Source: a virus
Virus record (IMG/VR): IMGVR_UViG_3300007515_000008
Span: 1 to 63,835 of that record
Strand: one strand, 5' to 3'
DNA length: 63,835 bases
Below are positions 17,101 to 24,700 of this stretch, in pieces. The position numbers were made by a program, and so were the translations under genes. Every line of letters starts with the position of its first letter. The first letter of the stretch is position 1. The notes beneath the pieces were generated by a model that did not search any database, had not been told where the DNA came from, and worked only from the letters and a program-made list of their open reading frames with translations.

Positions 17101-18760
17101 TAATGACAATCCTTTAATGCAAGATTTCCTGCATACAGATCATTTCGGAAAGTTAGATAATAATATACATGATATGGTTAATTTTGCTATAGATATGAAA
17201 TATTTAGGTAGAAATGATATCAAACTTAACAAAATGATTATGAAAGTTAAGGATGTTATGGGAGATAAATGGGATCCTAGTATAGCAGCAACAGTTAGAA
17301 ATTCTGTAGATACACAACGTGGTAAATACAAAGCTATACGTAGTAAAGCTTTAAAGAAAGCTCAAGATCATATTACTTTCTTTAATACATTAACTCAATT
17401 AGATACTTCAATGCTAGCGTCTTTACCTGAGTTAGCACTAGTTATGGTTGGTGCTGCATATCACAAAGGACTTATCAATATAGTACGTCAAGGTGCTAAA
17501 GACGTAGGTAAACACTATGCTGGGACAGCGAGAATGACTAAGGGAAGACTTAAAGGACAAAGCCTTACTGACCCTACATTAGAAGATGTTATGCCTACTC
17601 CACGAATAATTGAAAATTTTGGTGGTAGAGAAGGCGACGGTATGGTAGATAGAGTAGCTAGAGATCGTTTAGATATTTCTATAGAAAATATCAACATGAA
17701 TCGTCTTAGTTTTTATGGTGGTATGTATGGAACAGCTCAACACGGTGTGCTTGGTGCTGTTGATATTGACTCAGCAGCTTATAATTCTCACAAATGGAGA
17801 ACTTGGATTTTAGAATCATTCTTTCGTATGAATGGTCTTAAGTTCTTAACAGATGGAGCAAGAGTAGCTAGACTTGCAATAGCTAATGATGCTATTTTTA
17901 CTGATTTAGAAATTATTAATGGTTTCTATGAAGTTGGTAAAACAAATAGTAATTATGCTAATGATGCTTATGAAAGATTAAGAGAGTTAAATATTGATCC
18001 AGTTAAGACTGCTAAATTATATGCGAATGCTACTAACGAAGTTGGAAAATTAGCAGCATACGGTACTGAAGGTTTCCAACCAAAGAAAGATGGAAAACTT
18101 GATACACAGGTATTACATGAATATATATTTAAAAATCATGCTGAGCTTTATAATATATTAGAAGATGGTAGAATATCTTTTGTTGATAACGCATTAGCAA
18201 GACCAACATCTGTTGATAGGCCTTTATGGTATTCTAATCCTCACTTCAGGTTACTTACTCAGTATCAAGGTTTCTTATCAACATTTACTTCTCATATAAT
18301 ACCGAAGTTATATAAGAGAGCTAAGAAAGCAGATCCAACTCTGAGATATCAAGCATTTGCAGTTGCTGCTACTATGTTAGCTCTTGCTATACTTGGTCAG
18401 GAATTAAAAGATGAATGGAAATTTGGAAGACATAGTCCTTATGTTGATACAAATTTAAAGACTGCTCAAAGAGCTTTAAGTGCTTCTGGTTTATTAGGTA
18501 CTGGTCATAGATTATTAGACTTTGTACATCCAATATATACTAGTAAACCAAGATATAATCAGACTACTTTAGATCAATTAGGTAGATTTGCTGGACATAC
18601 TATTGAAGAATTTGGTGGTCCTACTGGTGGTACAGTTAAAAATGCTAGTAGAATAGCTACTAATTTAATTAGTGGTAAGAATGCTACTGCTTTATATTAT
18701 GCAAGAAATTGGATACCACTAATTGGTAGACATCAGAAAGGTGAAAGACCTTATGAATAA
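14129..18760 (+). CDS. Giant ejection protein with N-terminal staphylococcal-nuclease domain (T7 gp16-like)
   Basis: This 1543-residue protein has an N-terminal domain (about residues 38-150) that carries every SNase hallmark: Asp46 in EDGDTV, Arg58, Asp63 and Glu66 in RLRGFDALE, and Arg114 in EYGRHIADL. These match Asp21, Arg35, Asp40, Glu43 and Arg87 of staphylococcal nuclease with near-identical spacing. Hydrophobic Gly/Ala-rich segments follow at about 310-365 (VAIPYMLGIIGAGVAGTLAV). Long helical regions fill the rest, and another hydrophobic helix lies near 1415 (AFAVAATMLALAILGQELK). Length and position match the gp16-type ejection protein, which enters the cell with the DNA. The nuclease could therefore act in the periplasm or cytoplasm at the start of infection. 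A short motif PKFNMSGF at residues 15-22 recurs in the next gene. Confidence 0.8.
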   Translation: MTLEVNIIKGNTPVPKFNMSGFTGAAMYQDMDIDGENRNFRWEDGDTVYDDITDQGYRLRGFDALETEHIGLDKQIYKSGEVGGETQKRKFYELAKKLGYNKLVKTGEKDEYGRHIADLQNAQGQSFATSLYSNGLMHTNHFTSEKDKQAYESRHFNSLMGIDTTTSEWGKAKAEIDDYMNKSTLVDKNGNPLMKVKAMNEWELNNAQIASELYGVINPYMDHTVEYRHEGMDIYGKAYNPFRAGLKQGWMSILEGASGAKSVLGSLVGNQRWYEQGMLNAESRAEDMKRLPSFVQDIHDVDFGENAAEYIMGLGGVAIPYMLGIIGAGVAGTLAVGAGATGLMAALGTGIAITPIAAVYAGEVFNNMEGDINTKDPKVAITAGIAMSVLDRLGLKGILKPSQVLKKDGYKQVEEQLVKREIDGIKNRFINEEINILKKSDKYAKMNSSQKKTAEAGARTRGSNRYDNMNASQRAVAEQGAKTRAAHQLAEAKVQGVLGLVKSMAGHADIQIKKQLLLKEFGIGMMKGTAIESATETMQEGIGNIASAYGSEKDFNWAEFQNIVENAAVGGALMGGTIGGVSSGVSGYGSIKKMQSDYGTAKENAGDGFFNYAEDSDGNTLGHVLGEDGSALGYVTTPNGHTYSKPMTQLEFDNDPDMRGNKWSVINKMTEDQKNNNSNFKNNTWEPAFVDVEDINDEIVNAFDSDTDMNDSEIQRQIDEEIKIGEGKGQTEAGEVIIPKMTLWERAKKLPKQMFMKYGAIEAGKLNDPDLNPTAKRYLSALLQTFAQSNIGLAVGVGFMKVKGRLTQGFTQESTNLKTALLNTVNKPNTSKGVEEATQTFREFVESKRAMERGDKTLQEHKTQWGAMEKRLDVIHNRMTQLTDTLRKVVNANAFEEGEAKMGYVEDWFFNSAKLDTSKLVKGKGAFVNALQQDWTHPKTGQVHKGISKEAAEDLYEKLVFDFKGQREVLTDSIYHTTTDADATKKVTLNINDNPLMQDFLHTDHFGKLDNNIHDMVNFAIDMKYLGRNDIKLNKMIMKVKDVMGDKWDPSIAATVRNSVDTQRGKYKAIRSKALKKAQDHITFFNTLTQLDTSMLASLPELALVMVGAAYHKGLINIVRQGAKDVGKHYAGTARMTKGRLKGQSLTDPTLEDVMPTPRIIENFGGREGDGMVDRVARDRLDISIENINMNRLSFYGGMYGTAQHGVLGAVDIDSAAYNSHKWRTWILESFFRMNGLKFLTDGARVARLAIANDAIFTDLEIINGFYEVGKTNSNYANDAYERLRELNIDPVKTAKLYANATNEVGKLAAYGTEGFQPKKDGKLDTQVLHEYIFKNHAELYNILEDGRISFVDNALARPTSVDRPLWYSNPHFRLLTQYQGFLSTFTSHIIPKLYKRAKKADPTLRYQAFAVAATMLALAILGQELKDEWKFGRHSPYVDTNLKTAQRALSASGLLGTGHRLLDFVHPIYTSKPRYNQTTLDQLGRFAGHTIEEFGGPTGGTVKNASRIATNLISGKNATALYYARNWIPLIGRHQKGERPYE

Positions 18761-18773
18761 ATAGGAGATATAT

Positions 18774-21700
18774 ATGGGTAAGTATACTGGTGGTAAAAGT
18801 TCTGCTAATCAAAAAACAGATCTTAAAAAACCTAAGTTTAATATGGAAGGTTTCAAACCTTCTGAAGAAGACGCTGGTAATATTGAAAGAAAACGATTAG
18901 CTTTATCACAAGCAGCTAAAAAAGCCTCGCAAATTGAAAGAGATCAAAGAGGTAAAGAAATACCTGAATATTCTAAAGAATGGTCTGAAGCTCGTAGAGC
19001 TAGACTTGAAAGGCAATTAGCTCAACAAGAATATGAAAAAGTTTTAATGAACTTAGATCAACAATCAAGTCTTAATAATGATTTAATTGATGATGTTTAT
19101 GGAGGTACTCAAGATACTACTGGTCAAATAGGTACACCTATAGTAGAAGAAGCAACAGCTCCTGAACAAACAATATATTCTACTCCAGAAGAAGCTCCTG
19201 ATACAGGCACGGGTTTTCCTGGAAATGAACCTGAATCATTAGGTGTGGGTCCTGGAGGAATAGCTGTTACCGATCCTATTGGAACTATGTCTAAAGCTCC
19301 TTTAATAGAGGCTATATTATCTATACCTCAGGAACAAAGAACTACATGGATGTGGAATCAACTTGATGAGCATGGTCCTGAACATTATGATAGGATGCAA
19401 GCTGTAGATCGTGAGATGGTAGATCAAGATGAAGATACTGGAGATCGTCCAAGTCCTATAAGTAAGGTTCAAATACCATACCAAGAAAAAATGCAGATGA
19501 TGCATGATAGTCATGAGATGGGTAGGCAAATACAAAGAGAGATGGATAGACTCTGGGAATCAGGTCAACTTTATGCAAATCAACCAGGACAACCGGGTTG
19601 GGATCGTGCAGATAATGCGGCTATGCTTCAACGTATTAAAGATGGTGAGTTTACAGTAGAATCTGTTCGTGATTTTATGGAAGGTATAGTTACTACTCAT
19701 GAAGAATTAGCGAGAAGAGGTGTTCCTAATGCTCTTTCTGATGTTATGTTACATTCAGTATTACATCAGATAAGAGAGGCTTATAGAAGAAAAGGAGATC
19801 CTGATGATATTAGAGGGCGTGAAGAAGCTATAAGAGATTCTGGTGCTGCACCAACTACTCAAGAAGAAAATGACCAGAGAATAGTTATGAGAGCTCACGA
19901 CCATCGTGAGATAGGTAACTTAATTCTTGGAGCTATGGGTATAGCGCCTGATAGTCGTAATGTTAATAATACTACAGCAGGTACTATTGCTAATAATATG
20001 GTAGCAAAAGTATTTCCAGATTTATTTTATAAAGATTCAAAAGGTAATACTGTAGTTTCTCAAGAAGGTTTTAATACAGCAGAACGTATGCTTCCTATGA
20101 CACAAACTATATTACCACAAGTTAAAATAGGTGTTAGATTTAAAAAGAAAACTACTCAAAGTAATATACAACGACCTCGTTCAGGAGATAAAGATGTTTA
20201 TTATGGAGATTATGATTTAGTTAATGACACTATAGATGTTCTTGATAATCAAGCATGGACAATTGATCAAGATTTTGTTAGAGTTGTAGATGCTCTTGTT
20301 CAATCTGTTGAAACAGATGTTAATGGTAATGTTGTTCTTACAAATATAGATAAATTAATTGGTATAGGTCCAGAAGATACCGGTCAATTAAATAATAGAA
20401 CAGGTGAGCGTAGAAAGAAAGATCCTAGAACAGGACGAGATGTTCTTGATGAAAATGGTCAACCAGTAATGGAATGGTACGCAGGAGATAGAATTAAAGA
20501 TGTTATCTTCAATGATAATATGGATTGGGCTATAGCATTAGGTAATGATAGATTTTATTATGATCACTTTTTAGGTGGAAATAATAGATTTTATATTTCA
20601 CAGTTTGTTGGTAATTATCATAGTCATAAATTAGCTAGAGCTATGTTAATGGCTGATTTTATAGAAATGTATGATACTTCAAATCCTGTTACATTAATGG
20701 AATTAAAAGCAGGAATTGCTAAAAAGTTTGGAAAAAATAAAATGGGTGTTCAAGCAGCTGCAGATTATTTTGATGCTAACATTCAAAGATGGTCTAATAT
20801 GATGGACAATATTAGAGAAGATGGTAAAGCTATTATTGATTTAGCTTATGATAATGATGGATGGGCTTCTGTTAGCGCTTTAACCGAAGCTAAAAAACTA
20901 TTTGATCATTTACGAGATGTTGAAGCAGGTAAATCTAATACAGTATATACATCTAAATTTCTTACTGAGATTGATGGAACAGGAAATGGATTAGCTCATA
21001 ATGCTTTACAAGCTGGTGATTTTAATACAGCATTATTAACTAATATTAATCCTTATTTTAATGCTCCAAAAGGCACTGCTAGAGTAGATAAAGATGGTAA
21101 TTTATTAGAGCATGATGTATATCATGTTACTGGTTCTGGGTTAAAAGCTCAATTAGAATCATTAGCTGATGAAGCAGATGCTGATTATCTTAATCAAGCT
21201 TTTGTAGCATTAGGTCTTATAAATGATAAAACAAGAAGAGATTTTTCAAAAGCACCTTTAATGATATTTCAATATGGAGCAGGTAGAAATTTAATAAAAA
21301 GAATTGTTCGTGAAAATGTATTGTTAATGTTAGAAGATGAAGGTACTTTAAATGCTTTTAATCAGGTAGCTATAGCAATGGGTAAAGATCCTAAAACTAA
21401 AGCACAGATACAAGAAGCTATAGAAGCTGGTGATTTTGAAGGTAGTTCTAATTATAGAGATGCTGATTGGATCATTGATCGTATGGGTGATATGATGGTT
21501 AAGTCTGTAGAAAGTAATTTTCCCATGCTTAAAGACTTAAGTAATATATTATCATCAATGGCTAATGCTGCTTCACTTCATCAACCACCTATTGATTTAT
21601 CAGTTATTACTATAGGTGGGCATCGTATTAATTTTGGCCATACTATGTGGGAGAAAGATGAGGTTAGATCTTTTGTAGATACTGTAAATAAAGGAGATTA

Positions 21701-22421
21701 CAAACAATCTACAAAGTTTGATGTAGCTGAGAAGAATTTATATCCACAAGGTAGAACTATCTTTACTAAAACTAAAGAAGGTAGAGATATTCAAATGAAA
21801 AGAAAGGCTACAGGAACTGAGCCTAATCCTTTTTATAGAAATGATTGGAAAGAACATCCTATTTTTAATCCTCCAGAAGTTCCAATAGGAACTTTAAAAG
21901 CTGCAACTCAAGCAGCGGTATTAATGACTCACTCACTTGATGGTATAAATGTGGCATTATCATTAACACAATTTAAGAAAGATCATACTCAAGCAGGTGT
22001 AGCCCAAATATTTGATGGCTTTTTAGTAACACCAAAAATGGCTAGACAATTAGCTACACAACTTAATAAAGATTTTCTTGATATAAATTTTGGGAAAGGT
22101 GGGCGTTCAAGAACATCAGGTCATGGTATTCTTGGTCCAGAAGATACTGTAGCTGATGCTCGTAAAGATGCTAAAAACTTAAATCTATACAATCCAGATA
22201 CACGATATGATTTCTTAATGAATAATCCTAATAATAGTAATGTATTATTATTATATAGAGCTATGGCTAGATTAGGATTTAGATGGGACGACTATAAAGG
22301 TGGTGGTCTTGTTGAAAGAATTAAAAAGTTTGAACAACAAAGAAAAGCTTATCGTAAGAAATTCTTAAAGAAAGATGGTACTTTAAACTATGATTCTACT
22401 AAGCAATACTTTTGGGATTAA
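18774..22421 (+). CDS. Putative virion-carried single-subunit RNA polymerase
   Basis: This 1215-residue protein is the last of the ejection-type genes. All core motifs of the T7/N4 polymerase family are visible in order. Arg605 lies in GGNNRFYIS (T7 Arg425). Motif A has Asp734-Gly735 in EIDGTGNGLAH (T7 Asp537). Motif B has Arg822, Lys826, Tyr834 and Gly835 in RDFSKAPLMIFQYG (T7 Arg627, Lys631, Tyr639, Gly640). His1053 lies in THSLDG (T7 His784), and motif C has Asp1081 in IFDGF (T7 Asp812). Spacings agree: motif B Lys to Tyr is 8 and His to Asp is 28, as in T7; A to B is 92 (T7 94); B to C is 255, closer to N4 virion polymerase. Residues 1-600 are a helical extension that starts with PKFNMEGF, shared with the previous gene. 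Encoded among ejected proteins, it is likely packaged and injected to transcribe the first genes. Biological role is inferred. Confidence 0.85.
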   Translation: MGKYTGGKSSANQKTDLKKPKFNMEGFKPSEEDAGNIERKRLALSQAAKKASQIERDQRGKEIPEYSKEWSEARRARLERQLAQQEYEKVLMNLDQQSSLNNDLIDDVYGGTQDTTGQIGTPIVEEATAPEQTIYSTPEEAPDTGTGFPGNEPESLGVGPGGIAVTDPIGTMSKAPLIEAILSIPQEQRTTWMWNQLDEHGPEHYDRMQAVDREMVDQDEDTGDRPSPISKVQIPYQEKMQMMHDSHEMGRQIQREMDRLWESGQLYANQPGQPGWDRADNAAMLQRIKDGEFTVESVRDFMEGIVTTHEELARRGVPNALSDVMLHSVLHQIREAYRRKGDPDDIRGREEAIRDSGAAPTTQEENDQRIVMRAHDHREIGNLILGAMGIAPDSRNVNNTTAGTIANNMVAKVFPDLFYKDSKGNTVVSQEGFNTAERMLPMTQTILPQVKIGVRFKKKTTQSNIQRPRSGDKDVYYGDYDLVNDTIDVLDNQAWTIDQDFVRVVDALVQSVETDVNGNVVLTNIDKLIGIGPEDTGQLNNRTGERRKKDPRTGRDVLDENGQPVMEWYAGDRIKDVIFNDNMDWAIALGNDRFYYDHFLGGNNRFYISQFVGNYHSHKLARAMLMADFIEMYDTSNPVTLMELKAGIAKKFGKNKMGVQAAADYFDANIQRWSNMMDNIREDGKAIIDLAYDNDGWASVSALTEAKKLFDHLRDVEAGKSNTVYTSKFLTEIDGTGNGLAHNALQAGDFNTALLTNINPYFNAPKGTARVDKDGNLLEHDVYHVTGSGLKAQLESLADEADADYLNQAFVALGLINDKTRRDFSKAPLMIFQYGAGRNLIKRIVRENVLLMLEDEGTLNAFNQVAIAMGKDPKTKAQIQEAIEAGDFEGSSNYRDADWIIDRMGDMMVKSVESNFPMLKDLSNILSSMANAASLHQPPIDLSVITIGGHRINFGHTMWEKDEVRSFVDTVNKGDYKQSTKFDVAEKNLYPQGRTIFTKTKEGRDIQMKRKATGTEPNPFYRNDWKEHPIFNPPEVPIGTLKAATQAAVLMTHSLDGINVALSLTQFKKDHTQAGVAQIFDGFLVTPKMARQLATQLNKDFLDINFGKGGRSRTSGHGILGPEDTVADARKDAKNLNLYNPDTRYDFLMNNPNNSNVLLLYRAMARLGFRWDDYKGGGLVERIKKFEQQRKAYRKKFLKKDGTLNYDSTKQYFWD

Positions 22422-22423
22422 AT

Positions 22424-22470
22424 AAAAAAAACCTACACAGGTCATTACGACTCGTGTAGGTATTTTTTTT
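22424..22470. terminator. Bidirectional intrinsic terminator between convergent blocks
   Basis: The stem CCTACAC (22432-22438) pairs with GTGTAGG (22454-22460), with an inner GTC/GAC stem and ATTAC loop. A run of eight A lies on the left and eight T (22463-22470) on the right, so it can end transcription in both directions. It sits exactly where the rightward late block and the leftward early block meet. The leftward stop codon (22470-22472) touches its edge. Confidence 0.88.
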
Positions 22471-22787
22471 TACTTGTTAGCTGTGTAACTCTTAATAGCT
22501 TTGTCAACAACCTTTCGTCTTCGCGCTGCTTCCATAGTTGCTTTCTTTACTGCATCTTCTTGGTTCATTCCTTGACGTGTTAATACATTAGCATCCTCGA
22601 TCATGTTTAATTTTTCAATCTCACCTGCTACGTATGCATGAACATCATTACCTTTAAGATTAGGTGGTCGATCTGCATCTGTTCCACCTTTCAATATTGC
22701 TACAGCATCTAACAACTCAGCATCAGTAACACCTGTTCTAGCTAAGATGTTACTATTTTCTTCGAAGTCGTATTTTCCTTCTGCCAT
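22470..22787 (-). CDS. Hypothetical protein, last gene of the leftward block
   Basis: This 105-residue protein has a good ribosome site (AAGGAGAAAGA before ATG). It is helical and charged with an alternation of acidic N-terminal (EGKYDFEENSNILARTG) and basic C-terminal (AARRRKVVDKAIKS) parts. Two copies of a similar element are seen, NILARTGVTDAELLDAV and NVLTRQGMNQEDAVKKA, so it looks like an internal duplication of about 45 residues. No function is recognised. Confidence 0.65.
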   Translation of the reverse strand: MAEGKYDFEENSNILARTGVTDAELLDAVAILKGGTDADRPPNLKGNDVHAYVAGEIEKLNMIEDANVLTRQGMNQEDAVKKATMEAARRRKVVDKAIKSYTANK

Positions 22788-22945
22788 TCTTCTTTCTCCT
22801 TTTCATTTGCATCCATATAGGTTATTAAACCTTGTACAGGATGTACATTATCATCTATCACAAACGGACCATATTCTATAACCCATGTGGATTTCTCTCT
22901 TTCTGTGTCATCAACTACAGTAAACATAGCTTTGCATGTAGCCAT
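22742..22945 (-). CDS. Hypothetical protein with charged tail
   Basis: This 67-residue protein overlaps the following gene by 46 bases and the preceding gene by one base. The first 45 residues alternate hydrophobic and polar (AMFTVVDD, WVIEYGPFVIDDNVHPVQG), which suggests a small beta domain. The tail is a Lys/Glu-rich helix. Unknown function. Confidence 0.5.
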   Translation of the reverse strand: MATCKAMFTVVDDTEREKSTWVIEYGPFVIDDNVHPVQGLITYMDANEKEKEEWQKENTTSKKIVTS

Positions 22946-23232
22946 TACTTATCTCCATCTACTAAGTTGTACCCATATATTGCCATACTTTTAAGTAAAC
23001 TTTGCAAAGCAGTTTCAGCAGCAACAGCTAAATCTTCTGATACATTGCCGTCTGAAGCTATACTGTGAGCAGCATTGGTCATTTGCCATAACTGGACACC
23101 AATGTTGCCACCAGAACACAAGTTTTCTGTATGTTGTTTATCATCTATTTTTTTTACTGTCATATCATCTCCATATTTTTTAAGTCTTTCATTATAATTA
23201 TTTAACATCTGACTTCTTGTTTCGTCAACCAT
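22945..23232 (-). CDS. Hypothetical protein
   Basis: The ATG at 23232 is chosen over an upstream in-frame start because AAGGAGG lies eight bases before it; it gives 95 residues. The protein has a polar N-terminus (YNERLKKYGDDMTVKKIDD), a single Cys in ENLCSGGN, and an Ala-rich helical C-terminal half (EDLAVAAETALQSLLKSMA). No family is recognised. The stop shares a base with the downstream start. Confidence 0.6.
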   Translation of the reverse strand: MVDETRSQMLNNYNERLKKYGDDMTVKKIDDKQHTENLCSGGNIGVQLWQMTNAAHSIASDGNVSEDLAVAAETALQSLLKSMAIYGYNLVDGDK

Positions 23233-23267
23233 AATGGTATCCTCCTTATTACTTTTTCCAGTCACTT

Positions 23268-23290
23268 CTCCAGAGTCTGGGGTTTTTTTT
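23268..23290 (+). terminator. Possible weak rightward terminator
   Basis: CTCCA (23268-23272) and TGGGG (23278-23282) can form a five-base-pair stem with loop GAGTC, followed by eight T. It would act on rightward read-through beyond the main terminator. The short stem makes this tentative. Confidence 0.35.
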
Positions 23291-23367
23291 AGTTAAATCT
23301 CTCTGTAGTTCTGAGGTCTTATCCTTTTGAACAAGACCCCAGTTTTCTTTCTTTTTCTTCGAGTCTT

Positions 23368-23469
23368 TTAAAGCCACGATACTAATAACAATACTACTAC
23401 AATTGCTACAAATATCATAAGGCTTTTATTACCCGTTAGTTTCATAAGGCTTTTAGTCTTAAGATCCAT
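23368..23469 (-). CDS. 33-residue membrane microprotein
   Basis: ATG at 23469 follows GGAGAG and ends at TAA (23368-23370). The N-terminus is basic (MDLKTKSLMKLTGNKS) and the rest is one hydrophobic helix (LMIFVAIVVVLLLVSWL). The DNA contains a small duplication (AAAGCCTTATGA twice), so two Met-containing starts look alike. Function unknown; early small membrane proteins are common in lytic phages. Confidence 0.5.
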   Translation of the reverse strand: MDLKTKSLMKLTGNKSLMIFVAIVVVLLLVSWL

Positions 23470-23480
23470 TTTACTCTCCG

Positions 23481-23723
23481 TTAATCAGATAATTCTTTCG
23501 TGATGTCTTTATCTAATAATTTCCAGATAATGGCTGCGGCTATAAGGCCCGCCAGTCCAGCATTACCGAGCGTCCACACTATATCTAGTATACTACCGAT
23601 AACGTTCCCAGTTAGGAATGCTACTTGACTACCAAATATAATTTGAAGCACAATTGATAAGCTGATTAACTTAATGCCTACATCGATCGCGGCATCAGCT
23701 CCGTTCTTTATTTTATCTAACAT
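23481..23723 (-). CDS. Two-helix membrane protein
   Basis: This 80-residue protein has AGGAGATAGC before the ATG. Hydrophobic segments at residues 16-38 (GIKLISLSIVLQIIFGSQVA) and about 42-68 (IGSILDIVWTLGNAGLAGLI, AAAIIW) flank a short turn; the tail is charged (KLLDKDITKELSD). It is holin-like in shape, but it lies in the leftward block next to nrdB, away from the lysis-type cluster. Confidence 0.55.
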   Translation of the reverse strand: MLDKIKNGADAAIDVGIKLISLSIVLQIIFGSQVAFLTGNVIGSILDIVWTLGNAGLAGLIAAAIIWKLLDKDITKELSD

Positions 23724-23745
23724 GCTATCTCCTATAAAATTAAAA

Positions 23746-24696
23746 TCACCAACCCCACTCTCCTACCATACCAACCGTAGAATAGTCTGTTACAGTTTTC
23801 TCAAAGAAATTACTAAGAGAATCACCTGAGGTTAAATCTTCAACCCAAGGTAAAGGATTAGTCTTTACTTTAAAGTTTCCTTTAAAGCCTAGTTGGATTA
23901 ATCTTCTATCAGCTAAGTATTTTATATAATCTTTAACCTCTTTCTTATCTAAGCCTTCAATATCTCCGGCTGCATAAGCAAGATCAATCACTTTTTCTTC
24001 TAACTTAACTACTTTTCTAGCCATTTCATATATATCTGACTTGAATTCATCAGTTAGAATTCTACTATGCTCTCCACAAAACTCTCTAAACAACTTACTC
24101 ATTCCTTCAACATGTAGAGTTTCGTCACGTATACTCCATTCTATAACTGTTCCCATGCCCTTCATTTTACCACGTCTCTGATAATTCAGTAGCATAGCGA
24201 AAGCTGAGAATAAAGTTACTCCTTCATTAAATACAGATAGAGCTATAGATTTAGCTATTCCTTGGTGGGAATTAACATCTGCACCTCTCATGAAGTTTGC
24301 TTTGTTTACCATTTGTTTATATTCTAAGAATGTACTGTATTCTTTTTCATGTAAACCTAGTGTATCATTCAGTAAGGCATAAGCCCTCTGGTGTATACCT
24401 TCCCTTGCTGCGATCGATAATAACATTGATCTAATTTCATTATTAGGGAATTTAGGTATATAAAAGTCGCAGTAATTCTGAGCCACAATAACATCAGCTG
24501 AGGTAAACAACCTAAGTATAGATGTTATATGTTCTTTCTCAACATCAAGTAACTCTCCGTTTTTCCATTGAGTTACGTCTTCAGCTAGGTTTATTTCTTT
24601 TTCTGTCCAATGTATATCCTCATGTTGCTCAGCTAATTCTATAGCCCAAGGAAATTGGAACGGTTTAAATACTATATTTTCTTCCATTAATCCCAT
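23746..24696 (-). CDS. nrdB: Class I ribonucleotide reductase, beta (radical) subunit
   Basis: ATG at 24696 follows GAGGGGTGAT, giving 316 residues; a GTG 15 bases upstream is a weaker choice. The di-iron helices are recognisable: E-x-x-H in AAREGIHQRAYALL with the radical Tyr at the position of E. coli Tyr122, Glu in FNEGVTLFSAF, and E-x-x-H in RDETLHVEGM. The C-terminus (STVGMVGEWGW) is the tail that docks on the alpha subunit. With NrdA it makes deoxyribonucleotides from ribonucleotides for phage replication. It immediately follows nrdA; only a few bases separate their reading frames. Confidence 0.93.
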   Translation of the reverse strand: MGLMEENIVFKPFQFPWAIELAEQHEDIHWTEKEINLAEDVTQWKNGELLDVEKEHITSILRLFTSADVIVAQNYCDFYIPKFPNNEIRSMLLSIAAREGIHQRAYALLNDTLGLHEKEYSTFLEYKQMVNKANFMRGADVNSHQGIAKSIALSVFNEGVTLFSAFAMLLNYQRRGKMKGMGTVIEWSIRDETLHVEGMSKLFREFCGEHSRILTDEFKSDIYEMARKVVKLEEKVIDLAYAAGDIEGLDKKEVKDYIKYLADRRLIQLGFKGNFKVKTNPLPWVEDLTSGDSLSNFFEKTVTDYSTVGMVGEWGW

Positions 24697-24700
24697 AATA

